Counted from the stretch's first letter, positions 49,352 through 59,062 are shown. The stretch: 64,000 nt of DNA from Henriciella sp. AS95 (GCF_038900055.1 NZ_JBBMQM010000001.1:682001-746000); one strand, 5' to 3'. A program made the numbers and translations. The notes: a model not told the origin generated them from the letters alone.

Positions 49352-49951
49352 CTATTTCTTCGACAGGCTTTCCAGCTGTTCCTGCATCATTTTCATTTGC
49401 GCCTTGAGCGCTGACATCGCGGCGTCGCGCTCGTCATCAGGCTCCTCTTCGGGCGCGTCAGGCGCTGCGGGTTCTTCCGGCTCGGTCGCTGAGGTTGCAC
49501 CGGCCATTGGCGGGGTGAACATTTTCATCGCCTGCTCGAACATGTCCATATTGCGCCGCGCCTGGGTTTCGAAGAAGGCCATCGGGTGGGCACCGCCCAT
49601 CGCTTTCTTCAACTTTTCCTGGCTCGCAGCGAAGCTGTTCATGCTCATGTCCAGCCAGGCCGGCAGCATGGACTGGGACCCGCCACCATAAAAGCCGATC
49701 AGCTGGCGAAGGAATGAGAGCGGCAATGCCCCGTCGCCCTTGGTTTCACGCTCGAAGATGATCTGCGTGAGAACAGCGCGGGTCAGGTCTTCACCCGTTT
49801 TTGCATCCAGAACTTCGAAATTGACTTCCTTGCGCACAAGCTCGGCGAGATGGTCGAGTGTGACATAGGAGGATGTTGACGTGTCATAAAGTCGCCGGTT
49901 CGCGTACTTTTTGATTACAACTGTGTCGCCTGATCCATGCCCTTTGGCCAT
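49352..49951 (-). CDS. phaR: polyhydroxyalkanoate synthesis repressor PhaR
   Basis: A 199-residue protein with the PHB/PHA accumulation regulator DNA-binding domain (KKYANRRLYDTSTSSYVTL) and the following DAKTGEDLTRAVLTQIIFE. A Met/Ala-rich middle and an acidic Pro-rich linker lead to a C-terminal helix (MSALKAQMKMMQEQLESL). PhaR binds both PHB granules and DNA and represses granule genes. AAGGG precedes the ATG. Divergent from phaB with a likely operator between. Confidence 0.95.
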   Translation of the reverse strand: MAKGHGSGDTVVIKKYANRRLYDTSTSSYVTLDHLAELVRKEVNFEVLDAKTGEDLTRAVLTQIIFERETKGDGALPLSFLRQLIGFYGGGSQSMLPAWLDMSMNSFAASQEKLKKAMGGAHPMAFFETQARRNMDMFEQAMKMFTPPMAGATSATEPEEPAAPDAPEEEPDDERDAAMSALKAQMKMMQEQLESLSKK

Positions 49952-50083
49952 TTCTTTCCCTTATCTCCGCTTGAGTGCGGCGAAATTATTCGTGCTGACG
50001 CCGGTAGACAGGAAATTGTAACTAAACTTCCCAAAGCCCGCGCCTTGTTTATACATAGCATCCTTACATCAAGTTGAGCAGAT

Positions 50084-50109
50084 GCAGCAAAATTTTTGCT
50101 GCGCAGCAA
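50084..50109. promoter_or_regulatory. candidate PhaR operator before phaB
   Basis: GCAGCAAAATTTTTGCTGC at 50084-50102 is a perfect inverted repeat and overlaps the perfect palindrome TTGCTGCGCAGCAA at 50096-50109. They consist of TGC/GCA units, like sites described for PhaR of Paracoccus, and sit directly before the phaB ribosome binding site between phaR and phaB. Confidence 0.6.
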
Positions 50110-50123
50110 GCCGGGAGGAATGA

Positions 50124-50849
50124 ATGGCGAAAGTTGCGTTGGTGACAGGGGGGACGCGCGGGATCGGGCGGGCCATCAGTGAATACATGAAGCAGAAGGG
50201 TTTTTCCGTCGCGGCCAATTATGGTGGCAACGCTGAAGCGGCGAAACAATGTGAAGAGGAACTGGGCATCAAGTGCTATCAGTTCGATGTCTCTGACTAT
50301 GACGCTGTGGGTGAGGGCCTGAAAGCGATCGAAAGCGATCTTGGGCCTGTCGACGTCGTTATCAATAATGCCGGCATCACCTGGGACGGACCGTTTCACA
50401 AAATGTCGAAAGAGCAGTGGGACAAGGTCATCGATGTCGATTTGACCTCCGCGTTCAATGTCACCCGGCAGGTCTGGGAAGGCATGCGCGAGCGCGGCTG
50501 GGGCCGCATCATCAATATTTCCTCAATCAACGGACAGAAGGGCCAGTTCGGCCAGGCGAACTATTCTGCTGCCAAGGCTGGTCTGATCGGTTTCACCAAG
50601 GCGCTCGCCCAGGAAGGCGCCAAGAAGGGCATCACGGTGAATGTCGTCGCGCCCGGCTATATCGACACTGAAATGGTGCGTGCGGTGCCGGAGAAGGTGC
50701 TTGAGAGCATTATCTCGACCATTCCCGTGGGCCGGCTCGGCAAGGCTGAAGAGATCGCCGCCATGTGCGGTTTCCTCGCTTCAGATGAGGCGGCCTTTAT
50801 TACCGGCGCAACCATGACGGTGAACGGCGCGCAGTATATCGCAGGCTAG
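50124..50849 (+). CDS. phaB: acetoacetyl-CoA reductase
   Basis: A 241-residue SDR that reduces acetoacetyl-CoA to 3-hydroxybutyryl-CoA with NADPH for polyhydroxybutyrate. TGGTRGIGRAISEYMKQKG, NNAGITWDGPFHKM, INISSINGQKGQFGQANYSAAKAG and ITVNVVAPGYIDTEMV are the PhaB pattern. GGGAGGA precedes the ATG. No phaA or phaC in the window. The stop shares CTAG with the nuclease gene. Confidence 0.96.
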   Translation: MAKVALVTGGTRGIGRAISEYMKQKGFSVAANYGGNAEAAKQCEEELGIKCYQFDVSDYDAVGEGLKAIESDLGPVDVVINNAGITWDGPFHKMSKEQWDKVIDVDLTSAFNVTRQVWEGMRERGWGRIINISSINGQKGQFGQANYSAAKAGLIGFTKALAQEGAKKGITVNVVAPGYIDTEMVRAVPEKVLESIISTIPVGRLGKAEEIAAMCGFLASDEAAFITGATMTVNGAQYIAG

Positions 50850-51625
50850 TCGCCGCCTTCGGGCAGGACTTCAAGGTGAAGCGGGTGGACAAGCTCCATC
50901 CGCTTTTCACTTATCCAGCCGCGTAGCTCGACGCGCGTTCCTGCGGCCACGTCGCAAGACGTTCGGGCTGTGAAAGCTATATCGATGACCAGGTCACTGT
51001 TCCGCATGGCGCGCGCACATAGCGTCCGCCGCGCCTCTTCGTCCGGCCGGTCTACCTCGCCGTCGATTACACCTTCGACGATGGCAAATCCGCGATAATC
51101 CGGATCGAAGTCGGCCCAGGGTTTCGGGCGGTAGTCCCTCAAAGACCAGAGGCCGAGGCCGCGCTCACGCGCCTCCTTCTCTGCGGCGAACAGTTCGGCG
51201 CCGGCCCCATCTGTGTCGGGGTAGAGCCTCACACGCACATGCCCCTGCCGGACCATCTCCAGATTGACCCAATAGGAAGGGCCTGCCCCGTCTTCGGTCG
51301 ACAGGTGCGCCAGGGCGCGGTCATAGCGGTCACGGGTGAGGCCGGGATAGTGCAGGCGGACTTCTCTTCCCATGACCATGTCCTCAAGCGCCCGGGCCGC
51401 CTTTTCGGCATAGGCGTCGGGGTCGCCATAGCGCTTGTTGAGAGCTGGGGCTTCGATTCCAACCAGGCGCACGCTCTGGCCTGTATCGAGGACGAGGGCA
51501 TCGCCGTCGATAATGCGTACCACGCGGCCTCGCTCGCCCTCATGCATGGCGTCCAGCGGCCCCGGCTTCGAGCATCCGGCGCTTACAGCCAGGGCAAGCA
51601 ACATGATCCAGCCTGAAAGACGCAT
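50846..51625 (-). CDS. lipoprotein with a staphylococcal nuclease-like (thermonuclease) domain
   Basis: A 259-residue protein with lipobox SAGC. The SNase core at about 33-150 has VVRIIDGDALVLDTG, VRLVGIEAPA, the Glu in ALEDMV and DRYDRALAHL; this is an OB-fold nuclease with catalytic Arg/Glu/Arg probably kept. A second unit of about 90 residues follows (AIVEGVIDGEV). Could degrade external nucleic acid. Convergent with phaB. Confidence 0.87.
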   Translation of the reverse strand: MRLSGWIMLLALAVSAGCSKPGPLDAMHEGERGRVVRIIDGDALVLDTGQSVRLVGIEAPALNKRYGDPDAYAEKAARALEDMVMGREVRLHYPGLTRDRYDRALAHLSTEDGAGPSYWVNLEMVRQGHVRVRLYPDTDGAGAELFAAEKEARERGLGLWSLRDYRPKPWADFDPDYRGFAIVEGVIDGEVDRPDEEARRTLCARAMRNSDLVIDIAFTARTSCDVAAGTRVELRGWISEKRMELVHPLHLEVLPEGGD

Positions 51626-51673
51626 TGCTCCCCTTCAACCCTTTCCGAAAACAGGCTATCGCAAATACAGGGT

Positions 51674-51750
51674 GACCCCGTAGCTCAGCAGGATAGAGCA
51701 ACAGATTCCTAATCTGTAGGTCGCGCGTTCGAATCGCGCCGGGGTCGCCA
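51674..51750 (+). tRNA. tRNA-Arg (anticodon CCT)
   Basis: A complete 77-base cloverleaf with encoded CCA. Acceptor GACCCCG pairs with CGGGGTC; the anticodon stem ACAGA/TCTGT encloses TTCCTAA with anticodon CCT, reading AGG codons. The T loop is GTTCGAATC. Confidence 0.97.
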
Positions 51751-51752
51751 TT

Positions 51753-52982
51753 TTATGTCACTGCTGCGCGTTGGTTGAACTCTGGGGCTGTGTAAGAGCG
51801 GCTGCTCAGAATATCTTCGAGCGCGTCCATGGCGTCCCAGATGTCTGTGAAGCTGAGATAGAGCGGCGCGACGCCGAAGCGGATTGTGTCGGGCGCCCGG
51901 AAGTCGGCGATGATGCCGCGCGCAATAAGCGCTTGGACAATGGCGTATCCGTGCTCGTGCAGGACGCTGACATGACCGCCGCGCCGTTTGCCGCTGCCGG
52001 GTGAAATTGTTTTGAGACTCATTGCACGGGTTCGTGAAAGGACAAGGTCGCCAAGGCGGCGGGCCTTCAGCTCACTCTGCGCCATGTCGACATCGTCGAA
52101 CACATCCAGTGCCCCGGCCATGGCGCGAAGCGACAGGATCGGCGGTGTTCCGGCGGCGAAGCGGCGAATGTCTGGTGCGGGTGCGTAAGCCGGTTCGAAC
52201 GCGAAGGGGCGGGCATGCCCCATCCAGCCCGGCAGCGGCGAGGACACTGACTGGACGATGTCTTGATCAACATAGAGAAAGGCGGGCGCGCCCGGGCCGC
52301 CATTGAGGTATTTGTAGGTGCAGCCGGCCGCGAACCGGGCACCGGCCGCTTTGAGATCCAGGTCGATGATGCCGGTTGCGTGACTGAGGTCCCAGATGAT
52401 GACGCCGTCGGCTTCACGGGCGCGCTGTTCTGCTGCTTTGATATCGGTCACTGCGGCGGAGCGATAGCTGACGACAGACTTGATCAGGATCCCGCCCGTT
52501 CGAGACAGCGTGTCCAGACCGGCGCCTGGCGCTGCTCTGACAAAGTCAGCACCGGCAAGCTCGGCGAGCGCTTCGATCATGTATTGATCGGTCGGGAACT
52601 CGTCTTCCTCGACGATCAACATGGGAGACTGGGCGAGGGCGCGGGCGGCAGCAGCTAGCTTGTGGAGGTTCAGTGACACGCTGTCGGCGACGATGACCTC
52701 GTTCGCGTCCACACCGATAAGGCGGGCGAGGCGGCGGCCGGTGTCTCGCGCCAGGGCAAACCAGCCGGCATCATTCCAGGACCGGATGAGGCCGCGCCGC
52801 CATTCCTGATGACCGGCGACGTTGACGGCCTCCAGAGACGAGTGGGAGGCCGGACCAAGCGAGTGCCCGTCCAGATAGATCAGCCCGGCTTCAAGATCGA
52901 AGGCGTCCCGCTTCTGGCGCAGCGGGTCAGACGCGTCGCAAGCGGCGGCCTCAGCCCTCGATGCCGGAATATCGTCGCTCAT
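51753..52982 (-). CDS. kynU: kynureninase
   Basis: A 409-residue PLP enzyme that cleaves kynurenine to anthranilate and alanine. The N-terminal YLDGHSLGP, the WDLSHATG with the Asp for the pyridine nitrogen, and AAGCTYKYLNGGPGAP with the PLP-bearing Lys are diagnostic. No kynA or kynB genes are adjacent, so the rest of the pathway lies elsewhere. The gene ends 2 bases from the tRNA. Confidence 0.95.
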   Translation of the reverse strand: MSDDIPASRAEAAACDASDPLRQKRDAFDLEAGLIYLDGHSLGPASHSSLEAVNVAGHQEWRRGLIRSWNDAGWFALARDTGRRLARLIGVDANEVIVADSVSLNLHKLAAAARALAQSPMLIVEEDEFPTDQYMIEALAELAGADFVRAAPGAGLDTLSRTGGILIKSVVSYRSAAVTDIKAAEQRAREADGVIIWDLSHATGIIDLDLKAAGARFAAGCTYKYLNGGPGAPAFLYVDQDIVQSVSSPLPGWMGHARPFAFEPAYAPAPDIRRFAAGTPPILSLRAMAGALDVFDDVDMAQSELKARRLGDLVLSRTRAMSLKTISPGSGKRRGGHVSVLHEHGYAIVQALIARGIIADFRAPDTIRFGVAPLYLSFTDIWDAMDALEDILSSRSYTAPEFNQRAAVT

Positions 52983-53079
52983 TTCAAACCTGTCCTGCCC
53001 GTTGCGGTCGCGGCCCTTGCGCTCGTCTGGCTGAGGCGTTCACATGCCGCTTTCCCGTGACATAGGGCAAGGGTCGACG

Positions 53080-54048
53080 ATGAGAATATTCGCGCTACTG
53101 ATTATAGCAGCAATTGCGGCGTGTGGCGGTGGTGGCCAGGTCTCGACCTCTACAGTGCCCGCGACAGATACAGCGCCGCCGGAGGATGACCTGACGCCTG
53201 AAGCAGCCTCTCTGATGACGTGGGCAGATCTTTTCGCCCGTCCAATGCCTGCGCCTGACCGGACGGTGGAGACCGGCGAGAGCGCGACTGATGTGGTGGA
53301 CGTCTGGTTGCCGGACGGCGAAGGACCGCATCCGACAGTCATCGTCGTCCATGGCGGCTGCTGGCAAAAGTCGATCGCAGACCGGACCATCATGAATTAT
53401 GCGGCCGATGCGCTTCGCAAGGAGGGCATGGCCGTCTGGAACATCGAGTATCGCGGTGTCGATGAAGAGGGCGGCGGGTATCCTGGAACCTATCAGGATG
53501 TCGGGCAGGCTGTGGATGCGCTTCGAGCCTTCGGGCCGGAGCTCGGGCTCCGTACGGACGGAGTCGCAGCCTTTGGCCACTCGGCGGGCGGCCATCTGGC
53601 CCTCTGGGCGGCGAGCCGTCATAAAATCCCGGCCGACAGCCCGCTCTATTCGCCTGACCCACTTCCGATTGCGGGGGTGGTGAATTCAGGTGGGCTGGCG
53701 GATTTGGAAGCCTCCGTGCCGCACACGCAACCCGAATGTCTGGCGAACGTGCTCACCAGCCTCACCGGCGCGCCCAGCGAAACACGAGCGAATGTCTTCT
53801 CAGACACCTCACCAGCTGAGCTTCTTCCGGCTGGTGTCTGGGCCTACAGCGTGAACGGGGCGGACGACCCGATTGCGCCGCCTCTCCTAGGCGAGGGGTA
53901 TGCGCAAAAGGCCGCATCAGCCGGCGACGATGCCGACGTCGCAATCATTCCCGAGACCGGACATGTCGAGCTGATCACACCGGGCACAGCGGCTTTTAAG
54001 GCGGAAACCGCTATCCTGAAAGACATGCTCGGCGTGTGGGAAGACTAG
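53080..54048 (+). CDS. lipoprotein alpha/beta hydrolase
   Basis: The ATG at 53080 starts a signal peptide with lipobox IAAC in a 322-residue protein. The catalytic domain has VVHGGCWQKS as oxyanion loop, nucleophile motif GHSAGG, Asp in NGADDPIAPP and His in ETGHVELI. Fits the carboxylesterase/BD-FAE-like hydrolases. The stop shares CTAG with the lactonase-like gene. Confidence 0.85.
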   Translation: MRIFALLIIAAIAACGGGGQVSTSTVPATDTAPPEDDLTPEAASLMTWADLFARPMPAPDRTVETGESATDVVDVWLPDGEGPHPTVIVVHGGCWQKSIADRTIMNYAADALRKEGMAVWNIEYRGVDEEGGGYPGTYQDVGQAVDALRAFGPELGLRTDGVAAFGHSAGGHLALWAASRHKIPADSPLYSPDPLPIAGVVNSGGLADLEASVPHTQPECLANVLTSLTGAPSETRANVFSDTSPAELLPAGVWAYSVNGADDPIAPPLLGEGYAQKAASAGDDADVAIIPETGHVELITPGTAAFKAETAILKDMLGVWED

Positions 54049-55001
54049 CGCATCACATCGGGAAGCGGGTCAGTGTCAGCGTCTTCATGCTGAATGATGA
54101 CCTTGGCGCCAAGCTCTGCAGCCTTGGCTTCGAAAACTTCCATTGATGCAAGCGTCGCCTCTTCGTCCGAGTTGAACTGAGGAACACGTTTGAGTTCGCG
54201 GCTTGTGTCCTTGTGCCAGAGGTCGCCGGTCAGCATGACGGGGCCGGTTTCCGGCAGATTGACCAGCAGTGAGGCGTGACCCGGCGTGTGGCCGGGCGTC
54301 TGGAAGATCACGACCGAGCCGTCGCCGAAAACGTCATAATCATCAGAAATGATCTGGTATTCGAGCGTCTCGAAAGCCGGAAACTGATTGGCCGCATCGC
54401 TGCCATTTGACTCGGCTTCGCCCTCCGCCGGCGCTTCGTCTGAAACCTCCGGCTCCGGGAACATGTAGTCATATTCCAGCTGGTTCACGAGCCAGGTCGA
54501 GCCATCGATCAGATCGGCCTGGCCAGTATGATCAAAATGGCTGTGGGAGACGGCGACGTATTCGATGTCGGACATGGCGAGGTCCATGTCAGCGAGCTGG
54601 TCGGCGATCGTCCGATCGAGTGAGACCGTGAAAACGCCGGTTGTCTGCTCGTCCTGGCTGGTCAGGATGCCCGGCAAGCCAAGATCCCACAACAGGTCAC
54701 CGTCCGGATGGCGGATCAGCCAGCACGTGTCGGTGAATGTGTCGGTCTGGCCGGCATAGTCACCGGCGGTCGAGAAGATATCGAGATCGGAGACATAGAT
54801 TGTTCCGCAGTCCAGCTTTATCAGTTGGAGGGCGTCAACAGCGCTTGATGCCTCGGTGTCGGCAGTCTCTGATGGCGTGCCTGTTTCGCTTTCGGCGGCG
54901 GGCGTGGTCTCCTCGCCGGACTCTGGCGCTTCGTTCGCGCCTGAGCAGGCAGCAAGGGCAATGGCAAAGGCGCTCGTAGCAGCCAGGACAATGTGTTTCA
55001 T
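54045..55001 (-). CDS. lipoprotein MBL-fold hydrolase, N-acyl homoserine lactonase-like
   Basis: From the ATG at 55001 a 318-residue protein with lipobox LAAC and a long Glu/Thr/Ala-rich linker (to about residue 55). The MBL motif SHSHFDHTGQADLI holds the zinc ligands, GHTPGHASLL the next His and LTGDLWH the bridging Asp. Order and spacing resemble AttM/AiiA-type lactonases. The lipid anchor is unusual for that group. An acidic insert (DEAPAEGEAESNGS) lies in the middle. Confidence 0.82.
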   Translation of the reverse strand: MKHIVLAATSAFAIALAACSGANEAPESGEETTPAAESETGTPSETADTEASSAVDALQLIKLDCGTIYVSDLDIFSTAGDYAGQTDTFTDTCWLIRHPDGDLLWDLGLPGILTSQDEQTTGVFTVSLDRTIADQLADMDLAMSDIEYVAVSHSHFDHTGQADLIDGSTWLVNQLEYDYMFPEPEVSDEAPAEGEAESNGSDAANQFPAFETLEYQIISDDYDVFGDGSVVIFQTPGHTPGHASLLVNLPETGPVMLTGDLWHKDTSRELKRVPQFNSDEEATLASMEVFEAKAAELGAKVIIQHEDADTDPLPDVMR

Positions 55002-55030
55002 GTGTTCAACCCCGATTCCAAGAGGTCTAG

Positions 55031-55432
55031 TTACGCAGAACCGCCAGATTTGGAAAGTGTACGTCCATCTTCGCCGACGACCCTGTAAAAACAGGAGCGG
55101 CGTCCCGTATGGCAGGCCGGGCCATCCTTGCGCACCTTGAGCAGAACTGCGTCCTGATCGCAATCGACCCGAATTTCGACAATGTGCTGAAGGCTGGCCG
55201 AGGTCTCACCTTTCACCCACAACTTCCGACGTGAGCGCGACCAGTAGGTCGCGAGGCCTGTCTCAATGGTCTGCTGTAGCGCGTCGGCGTTCATCCAGGC
55301 GAGCATCAGCACTTCGCCGGTTTCGGCGTCTTGGGCGATCGCGGCGATAAGGCCGTCTGAATCAAATTTCGGGCGCAGGGTTTGCGCTTCGTCTTGATCC
55401 TTACCGGCAAGCGGTGGGGAGAAGTCAGCCAT
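55031..55432 (-). CDS. hisI: phosphoribosyl-AMP cyclohydrolase
   Basis: A 133-residue single-domain enzyme for the third step of histidine synthesis. [42 protein letters not shown] and [12 protein letters not shown] contain the zinc and magnesium ligands. The HisE domain is absent, as usual in alphaproteobacteria. No other his genes near. Confidence 0.96.
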   Translation of the reverse strand: MADFSPPLAGKDQDEAQTLRPKFDSDGLIAAIAQDAETGEVLMLAWMNADALQQTIETGLATYWSRSRRKLWVKGETSASLQHIVEIRVDCDQDAVLLKVRKDGPACHTGRRSCFYRVVGEDGRTLSKSGGSA

Positions 55433-55443
55433 GTCGAGTGCCT

Positions 55444-56646
55444 TTAGATGATGCCGCGCTCGCGCAGCGCTTCGATGTCTGCCGCGGATTTGCCGAGGTC
55501 GGAGAGAATGCGTTCGCTGTGTTCGCCAAGGGCCGGAGCGGGACGCACAGCGCCGCCTGGTGTTTCCGATAGTTTTGGAAAGACGCCCTGCATGGGGATT
55601 TCGCCCATGACCGGGTGAACCATCCGAATTATGGCCTCACGCGCCTTGATGTGAGCGTCCTCAAGCATGTCCATTGCCCGGTTGACCGGCCCGCATGGCA
55701 CACCGTGTTCCTCGCAGGCGGCAAGGACGTCCGCCATGGGTCTCTGGCGGGTCCAGGCGGCGATCTTTTCATCCAGTTCGGTCTGGTTGTCACCGCGCGC
55801 ATCATGCGTCGCATAGCGCTCGTCCGTCGCCCAGTCCGCGCCGCACATTTCCGCGAGGCGCTTGAAAGGACCATCCTGATTGGCACCGATGATGACCATG
55901 CCATCGCTGCACGGATAGACACCGGAAGGGGCGACCTTTGGCAGGATGGGGCCGCTGCGCTCTCGCGTGTGCCCGGCAATCGCATATTCAGGGATCAGGC
56001 CTTCGATAAAGGCCATGACGGTTTCGTAGATTGCGGCGTCGACCACCTGGCCCTTGCCGGTTTTCTCGCGGGAGAAGAGGGCCATCATCGTGCCAAGCGC
56101 AGCGAATGTCCCAGTCATCGTGTCGCCGAGGGAGACGCCAGCGCGCGACGGCAGGCGGTCGGGTTCGCCGATGAGGTAACGAAGGCCACCCTTCGCCTCC
56201 CCAACGCTGGCATAGCCGGCCTTGTGACTTTCCGGCCCCGTCTGCCCGTAGCCGGAGACGCGGGTGATGATCAGGCGTGGATTGTGTTTATGCAGCACGT
56301 CCGGGCCGATGCCCCAGCGCTCCAGCGTGCCGGGCCTGAAATTTTCGACGAGCACGTCTGCCGTCTCGGCAAGCTGTTTGAGGATATCCTGGCCTTCAGC
56401 TTCCCGGAGGTTCAGCGTCAGCGATGTCTTGTTGCGGCCGATAATCGGCCAGTAGAGGCCAATGCCGTTCTTCTTGGCCGCGCCCCAGCCGCGCGCGGGA
56501 TCCGGCATTCCAGGCGCTTCGATCTTGATAATCTCGGCGCCAAAATCGCCAAGCAGTTGAGCGCAAAAGGGCCCGGCGATGAGTTGGCCGAGTTCGATCA
56601 CGCGAATGCCCTTTAAGGGGGGCGCAGGAACGGAAGTGTCTGGCAT
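55444..56646 (-). CDS. CaiB/BaiF family CoA transferase
   Basis: Start at 56646; 400 residues. Class III CoA transferase with [54 protein letters not shown] and a catalytic Asp in SLGDTMTG. Moves CoA between carboxylic acids; exact substrate cannot be told. In line with hisI on the same strand, 11 bases apart. Confidence 0.93.
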   Translation of the reverse strand: MPDTSVPAPPLKGIRVIELGQLIAGPFCAQLLGDFGAEIIKIEAPGMPDPARGWGAAKKNGIGLYWPIIGRNKTSLTLNLREAEGQDILKQLAETADVLVENFRPGTLERWGIGPDVLHKHNPRLIITRVSGYGQTGPESHKAGYASVGEAKGGLRYLIGEPDRLPSRAGVSLGDTMTGTFAALGTMMALFSREKTGKGQVVDAAIYETVMAFIEGLIPEYAIAGHTRERSGPILPKVAPSGVYPCSDGMVIIGANQDGPFKRLAEMCGADWATDERYATHDARGDNQTELDEKIAAWTRQRPMADVLAACEEHGVPCGPVNRAMDMLEDAHIKAREAIIRMVHPVMGEIPMQGVFPKLSETPGGAVRPAPALGEHSERILSDLGKSAADIEALRERGII

Positions 56647-56684
56647 GCGCTGTCTTATGTACAACACCTGAGAGGATGCAAGAT

Positions 56685-57251
56685 ATGTCGGGCTGGATCG
56701 AAACAAGTTGGTCGGCCTTGGGCATGGTCCTGATCAGCGCAATCGCAGTGTATGCCTGGATCATATTTCTGACCCGCATCTCCGGGCTCAGAAGCTTCTC
56801 GAAAATGAGTGGATTTGACTTTGCGATGACGGTCGCCACGGGTTCGGCTGCTGCCGCGATCTTCATCGCGAAGGACCCGCCGCTCCTGCAGGGATTGTTT
56901 GCACTCTTTGTGCTGTTCTCAATGCAGATGGCCATTGCAGCGGTCCGGAAGCGTAGCGATTTCGTCGAGAAACTCGTCGCCAATGAGCCGCGGCTCATCA
57001 TGTGGCGCACCGAATACATCGAAGACCAGATGAAAAAGGCAAAGATCACCCGCTCGGATGTCATCGCCAAACTCCGCGAGGCGAATGTCACGCGATTTGA
57101 CCAGATTTATGCGGTCATCGCCGAGACCACCGGGGACGTGTCCGTTCTGCACGGCGAACCTGGCACCACGCTCGACGAAGGTCTGTTGACCGATGTCATT
57201 GGTTATGACCCTGAGCGTCATAGACCCTCCGGTATAGCCAATCCTGTCTGA
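56685..57251 (+). CDS. DUF421 (YetF-like) membrane protein
   Basis: The ATG at 56685 is preferred, with GAGAGG 9 bases upstream. The 188-residue protein has three membrane helices at the N-terminus and a cytoplasmic DUF421 domain with FAMTVATGSAAAAIFI before it, then VIAKLREANVTRFDQIYAVI and ETTGDVSVL. Function unknown. Divergent from the CoA transferase. Confidence 0.88.
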   Translation: MSGWIETSWSALGMVLISAIAVYAWIIFLTRISGLRSFSKMSGFDFAMTVATGSAAAAIFIAKDPPLLQGLFALFVLFSMQMAIAAVRKRSDFVEKLVANEPRLIMWRTEYIEDQMKKAKITRSDVIAKLREANVTRFDQIYAVIAETTGDVSVLHGEPGTTLDEGLLTDVIGYDPERHRPSGIANPV

Positions 57252-57338
57252 ACGCCGGGGAGCGAATCAGCGGCAGCTGATGACAGACCGAAGCCGGGCG
57301 CGCTATTGTAAACCAACCATAAAATGGGAGGCGCGACG

Positions 57339-58154
57339 GTGAGCCAGTTCACGGAAATCAAGACCGATAAAAGCGAAGGTGTATTGACCATCACGCTTGA
57401 TCGCCCCGACCGGCTCAATGCCTGGACCGGCGTGATGGAAGCCGAGGTGCAGCAGGCGGTTCGCGCGGCGGGCAGCGACGATGCGGTTCGCGTCATCATC
57501 GTGACAGGTGAAGGCCGTGGCTTCTGCGCTGGTGCCGATATGGCAGGCCTGCAATCCATTCAGGGCTCGGGTGAAGCGCGCGAAACGACCAGGGTGGACC
57601 GCTCTGATCCGATCGAGGATCTATATCCCGGCCGGTTCGGTTATCTCTATGCCTGTCCTAAACCGATCATCGCGGCCATCAATGGGGCCTGCGCCGGGAT
57701 TGGACTTATCTTCTCGCTCTATGCAGACCTTCGTTATTGCGCGGAGGAAGCCAAGTTCACGACAGCGTTTGCGCAGCGCGGCCTGATTGCCGAGCATGGT
57801 ATTTCCTGGCTCCTGCCGCGCCTCATCGGTGAAGCGAATGCGCTTGACCTCCTCTTCACCGCCCGCAAATTCGACGGCAAGGAAGCGGCAAAGCTCGGGC
57901 TTGTGAATGCGGCCTACCCGGTCAGTGAGTTGATGGGTGAAGTGCACCTCGTGGCGCGTCACCTGGCCACCCAGGTTTCGCCTCGGTCGGTTGCCATCAT
58001 GAAGCGTCAGGTGCGCGAAACCTATTTCCAGAGCTTCGAGGAAAGCCTTGAAGTGGCTGACAGGGAAATGAATGACAGCTTCAAGACATTTGACTTCAAG
58101 GAAGGCGTCGACAGCTTCGTGGAGCGCCGCCCGCCGGCCTTTCAGGGGCGCTAG
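57339..58154 (+). CDS. enoyl-CoA hydratase/isomerase family protein
   Basis: The GTG at 57339 follows GGGAGG by 7 bases and gives 271 residues. Crotonase fold: GRGFCAGADMAGLQ for the oxyanion hole, AINGACAGIGL and FAQRGLIAEHGISWLLPRLIG with the Glu of the hydratase pair. Likely acts on an acyl-CoA in fatty acid or amino acid breakdown. Followed by HMG-CoA lyase. Confidence 0.9.
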   Translation: MSQFTEIKTDKSEGVLTITLDRPDRLNAWTGVMEAEVQQAVRAAGSDDAVRVIIVTGEGRGFCAGADMAGLQSIQGSGEARETTRVDRSDPIEDLYPGRFGYLYACPKPIIAAINGACAGIGLIFSLYADLRYCAEEAKFTTAFAQRGLIAEHGISWLLPRLIGEANALDLLFTARKFDGKEAAKLGLVNAAYPVSELMGEVHLVARHLATQVSPRSVAIMKRQVRETYFQSFEESLEVADREMNDSFKTFDFKEGVDSFVERRPPAFQGR

Positions 58155-58165
58155 ACAGGATACTT

Positions 58166-59062
58166 ATGACGAGACGTATCGATATTGTGGAAGTCGGCCC
58201 GCGCGACGGGCTGCAGAATGACCCGGCTAATCTGACAACGGATCAGAAGCTGGAATTCATCTCGCGGCTGGAAGACTGCGGCGTGCGCCGTATGGAGTCC
58301 GGCAGCTTTGTCTCGCCCAAGGCCGTGCCCAAGATGGCTGACTCAGCCGAGGTTTTTATGGGCCTCGACCGCTCAAGGCCGACGCGGCACATCGCGCTGG
58401 CTCTGAACGAAAAGGGTGTTCGCCGCGCCATTGATGCGAAGGCGGACGAGATCAATTTTGTGCTGGTCGCGGGTGAAACCTTCGGGAAGCGCAATCAGGG
58501 CATGAGCCCTTCCGAAAGCGCAGAAATGCTCGCCCAGTGTGCGCCGCTTATCCTTGATGCGGGCATACCGTTTTCAGCGACCATCTCCGTGGCCTTTGGC
58601 GATCCGTTTGATGGCGATGTGGACCCGGCCGTCGTTGGCAACCTGGCAGCACGGGCGCAGCGGGCCGGGGTAAATGAGCTGGCGCTCGGCGATACGATCG
58701 GTGTGGCAACGCCCTGGCAGGTGAAGGCGCTGACCGAACGCGTTCGTATGGAAGCGCCTGACGTGTATCTGCGCATGCATTTCCACGACACGCGCGGCGC
58801 CGCGCTCGCCAATGTCGCCGCCGCAATTGATGAGGGCGTTGACGTGATCGATGCCAGCTGCGGTGGGATTGGTGGCTGTCCCTTCGCCCCGGCCGCAACC
58901 GGTAATGTCGCAACCGAAGACGTCGTTTACATGCTTGAGCGGGCTGGCTTTGAGACGGGGCTCGACCTCAGCAAGCTGATCGAGACCGCCAAGTGGCTGG
59001 AGACCGTGCTCGGCCACCCGGTGAGTTCAAGCCTCAGCAAGGCCGGCGGGTTTCCGTCCTAA
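58166..59062 (+). CDS. hydroxymethylglutaryl-CoA lyase
   Basis: A 298-residue TIM-barrel enzyme making acetyl-CoA and acetoacetate in leucine breakdown. VEVGPRDGLQNDP at the start, MHFHDTRG with metal ligands and GGIGGCPFAPAATGNVATED with the active site Cys are all present. AGGA is 5 bases before the ATG. Gap to the hydratase is 11 bases, so probably one transcript. The stop overlaps that of the serpin gene. Confidence 0.95.
   Translation: MTRRIDIVEVGPRDGLQNDPANLTTDQKLEFISRLEDCGVRRMESGSFVSPKAVPKMADSAEVFMGLDRSRPTRHIALALNEKGVRRAIDAKADEINFVLVAGETFGKRNQGMSPSESAEMLAQCAPLILDAGIPFSATISVAFGDPFDGDVDPAVVGNLAARAQRAGVNELALGDTIGVATPWQVKALTERVRMEAPDVYLRMHFHDTRGAALANVAAAIDEGVDVIDASCGGIGGCPFAPAATGNVATEDVVYMLERAGFETGLDLSKLIETAKWLETVLGHPVSSSLSKAGGFPS

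Noticed and set aside
55615-56616. A 333-codon plus-strand open frame
   Set aside because: Antisense to the CoA transferase, whose motifs are complete.
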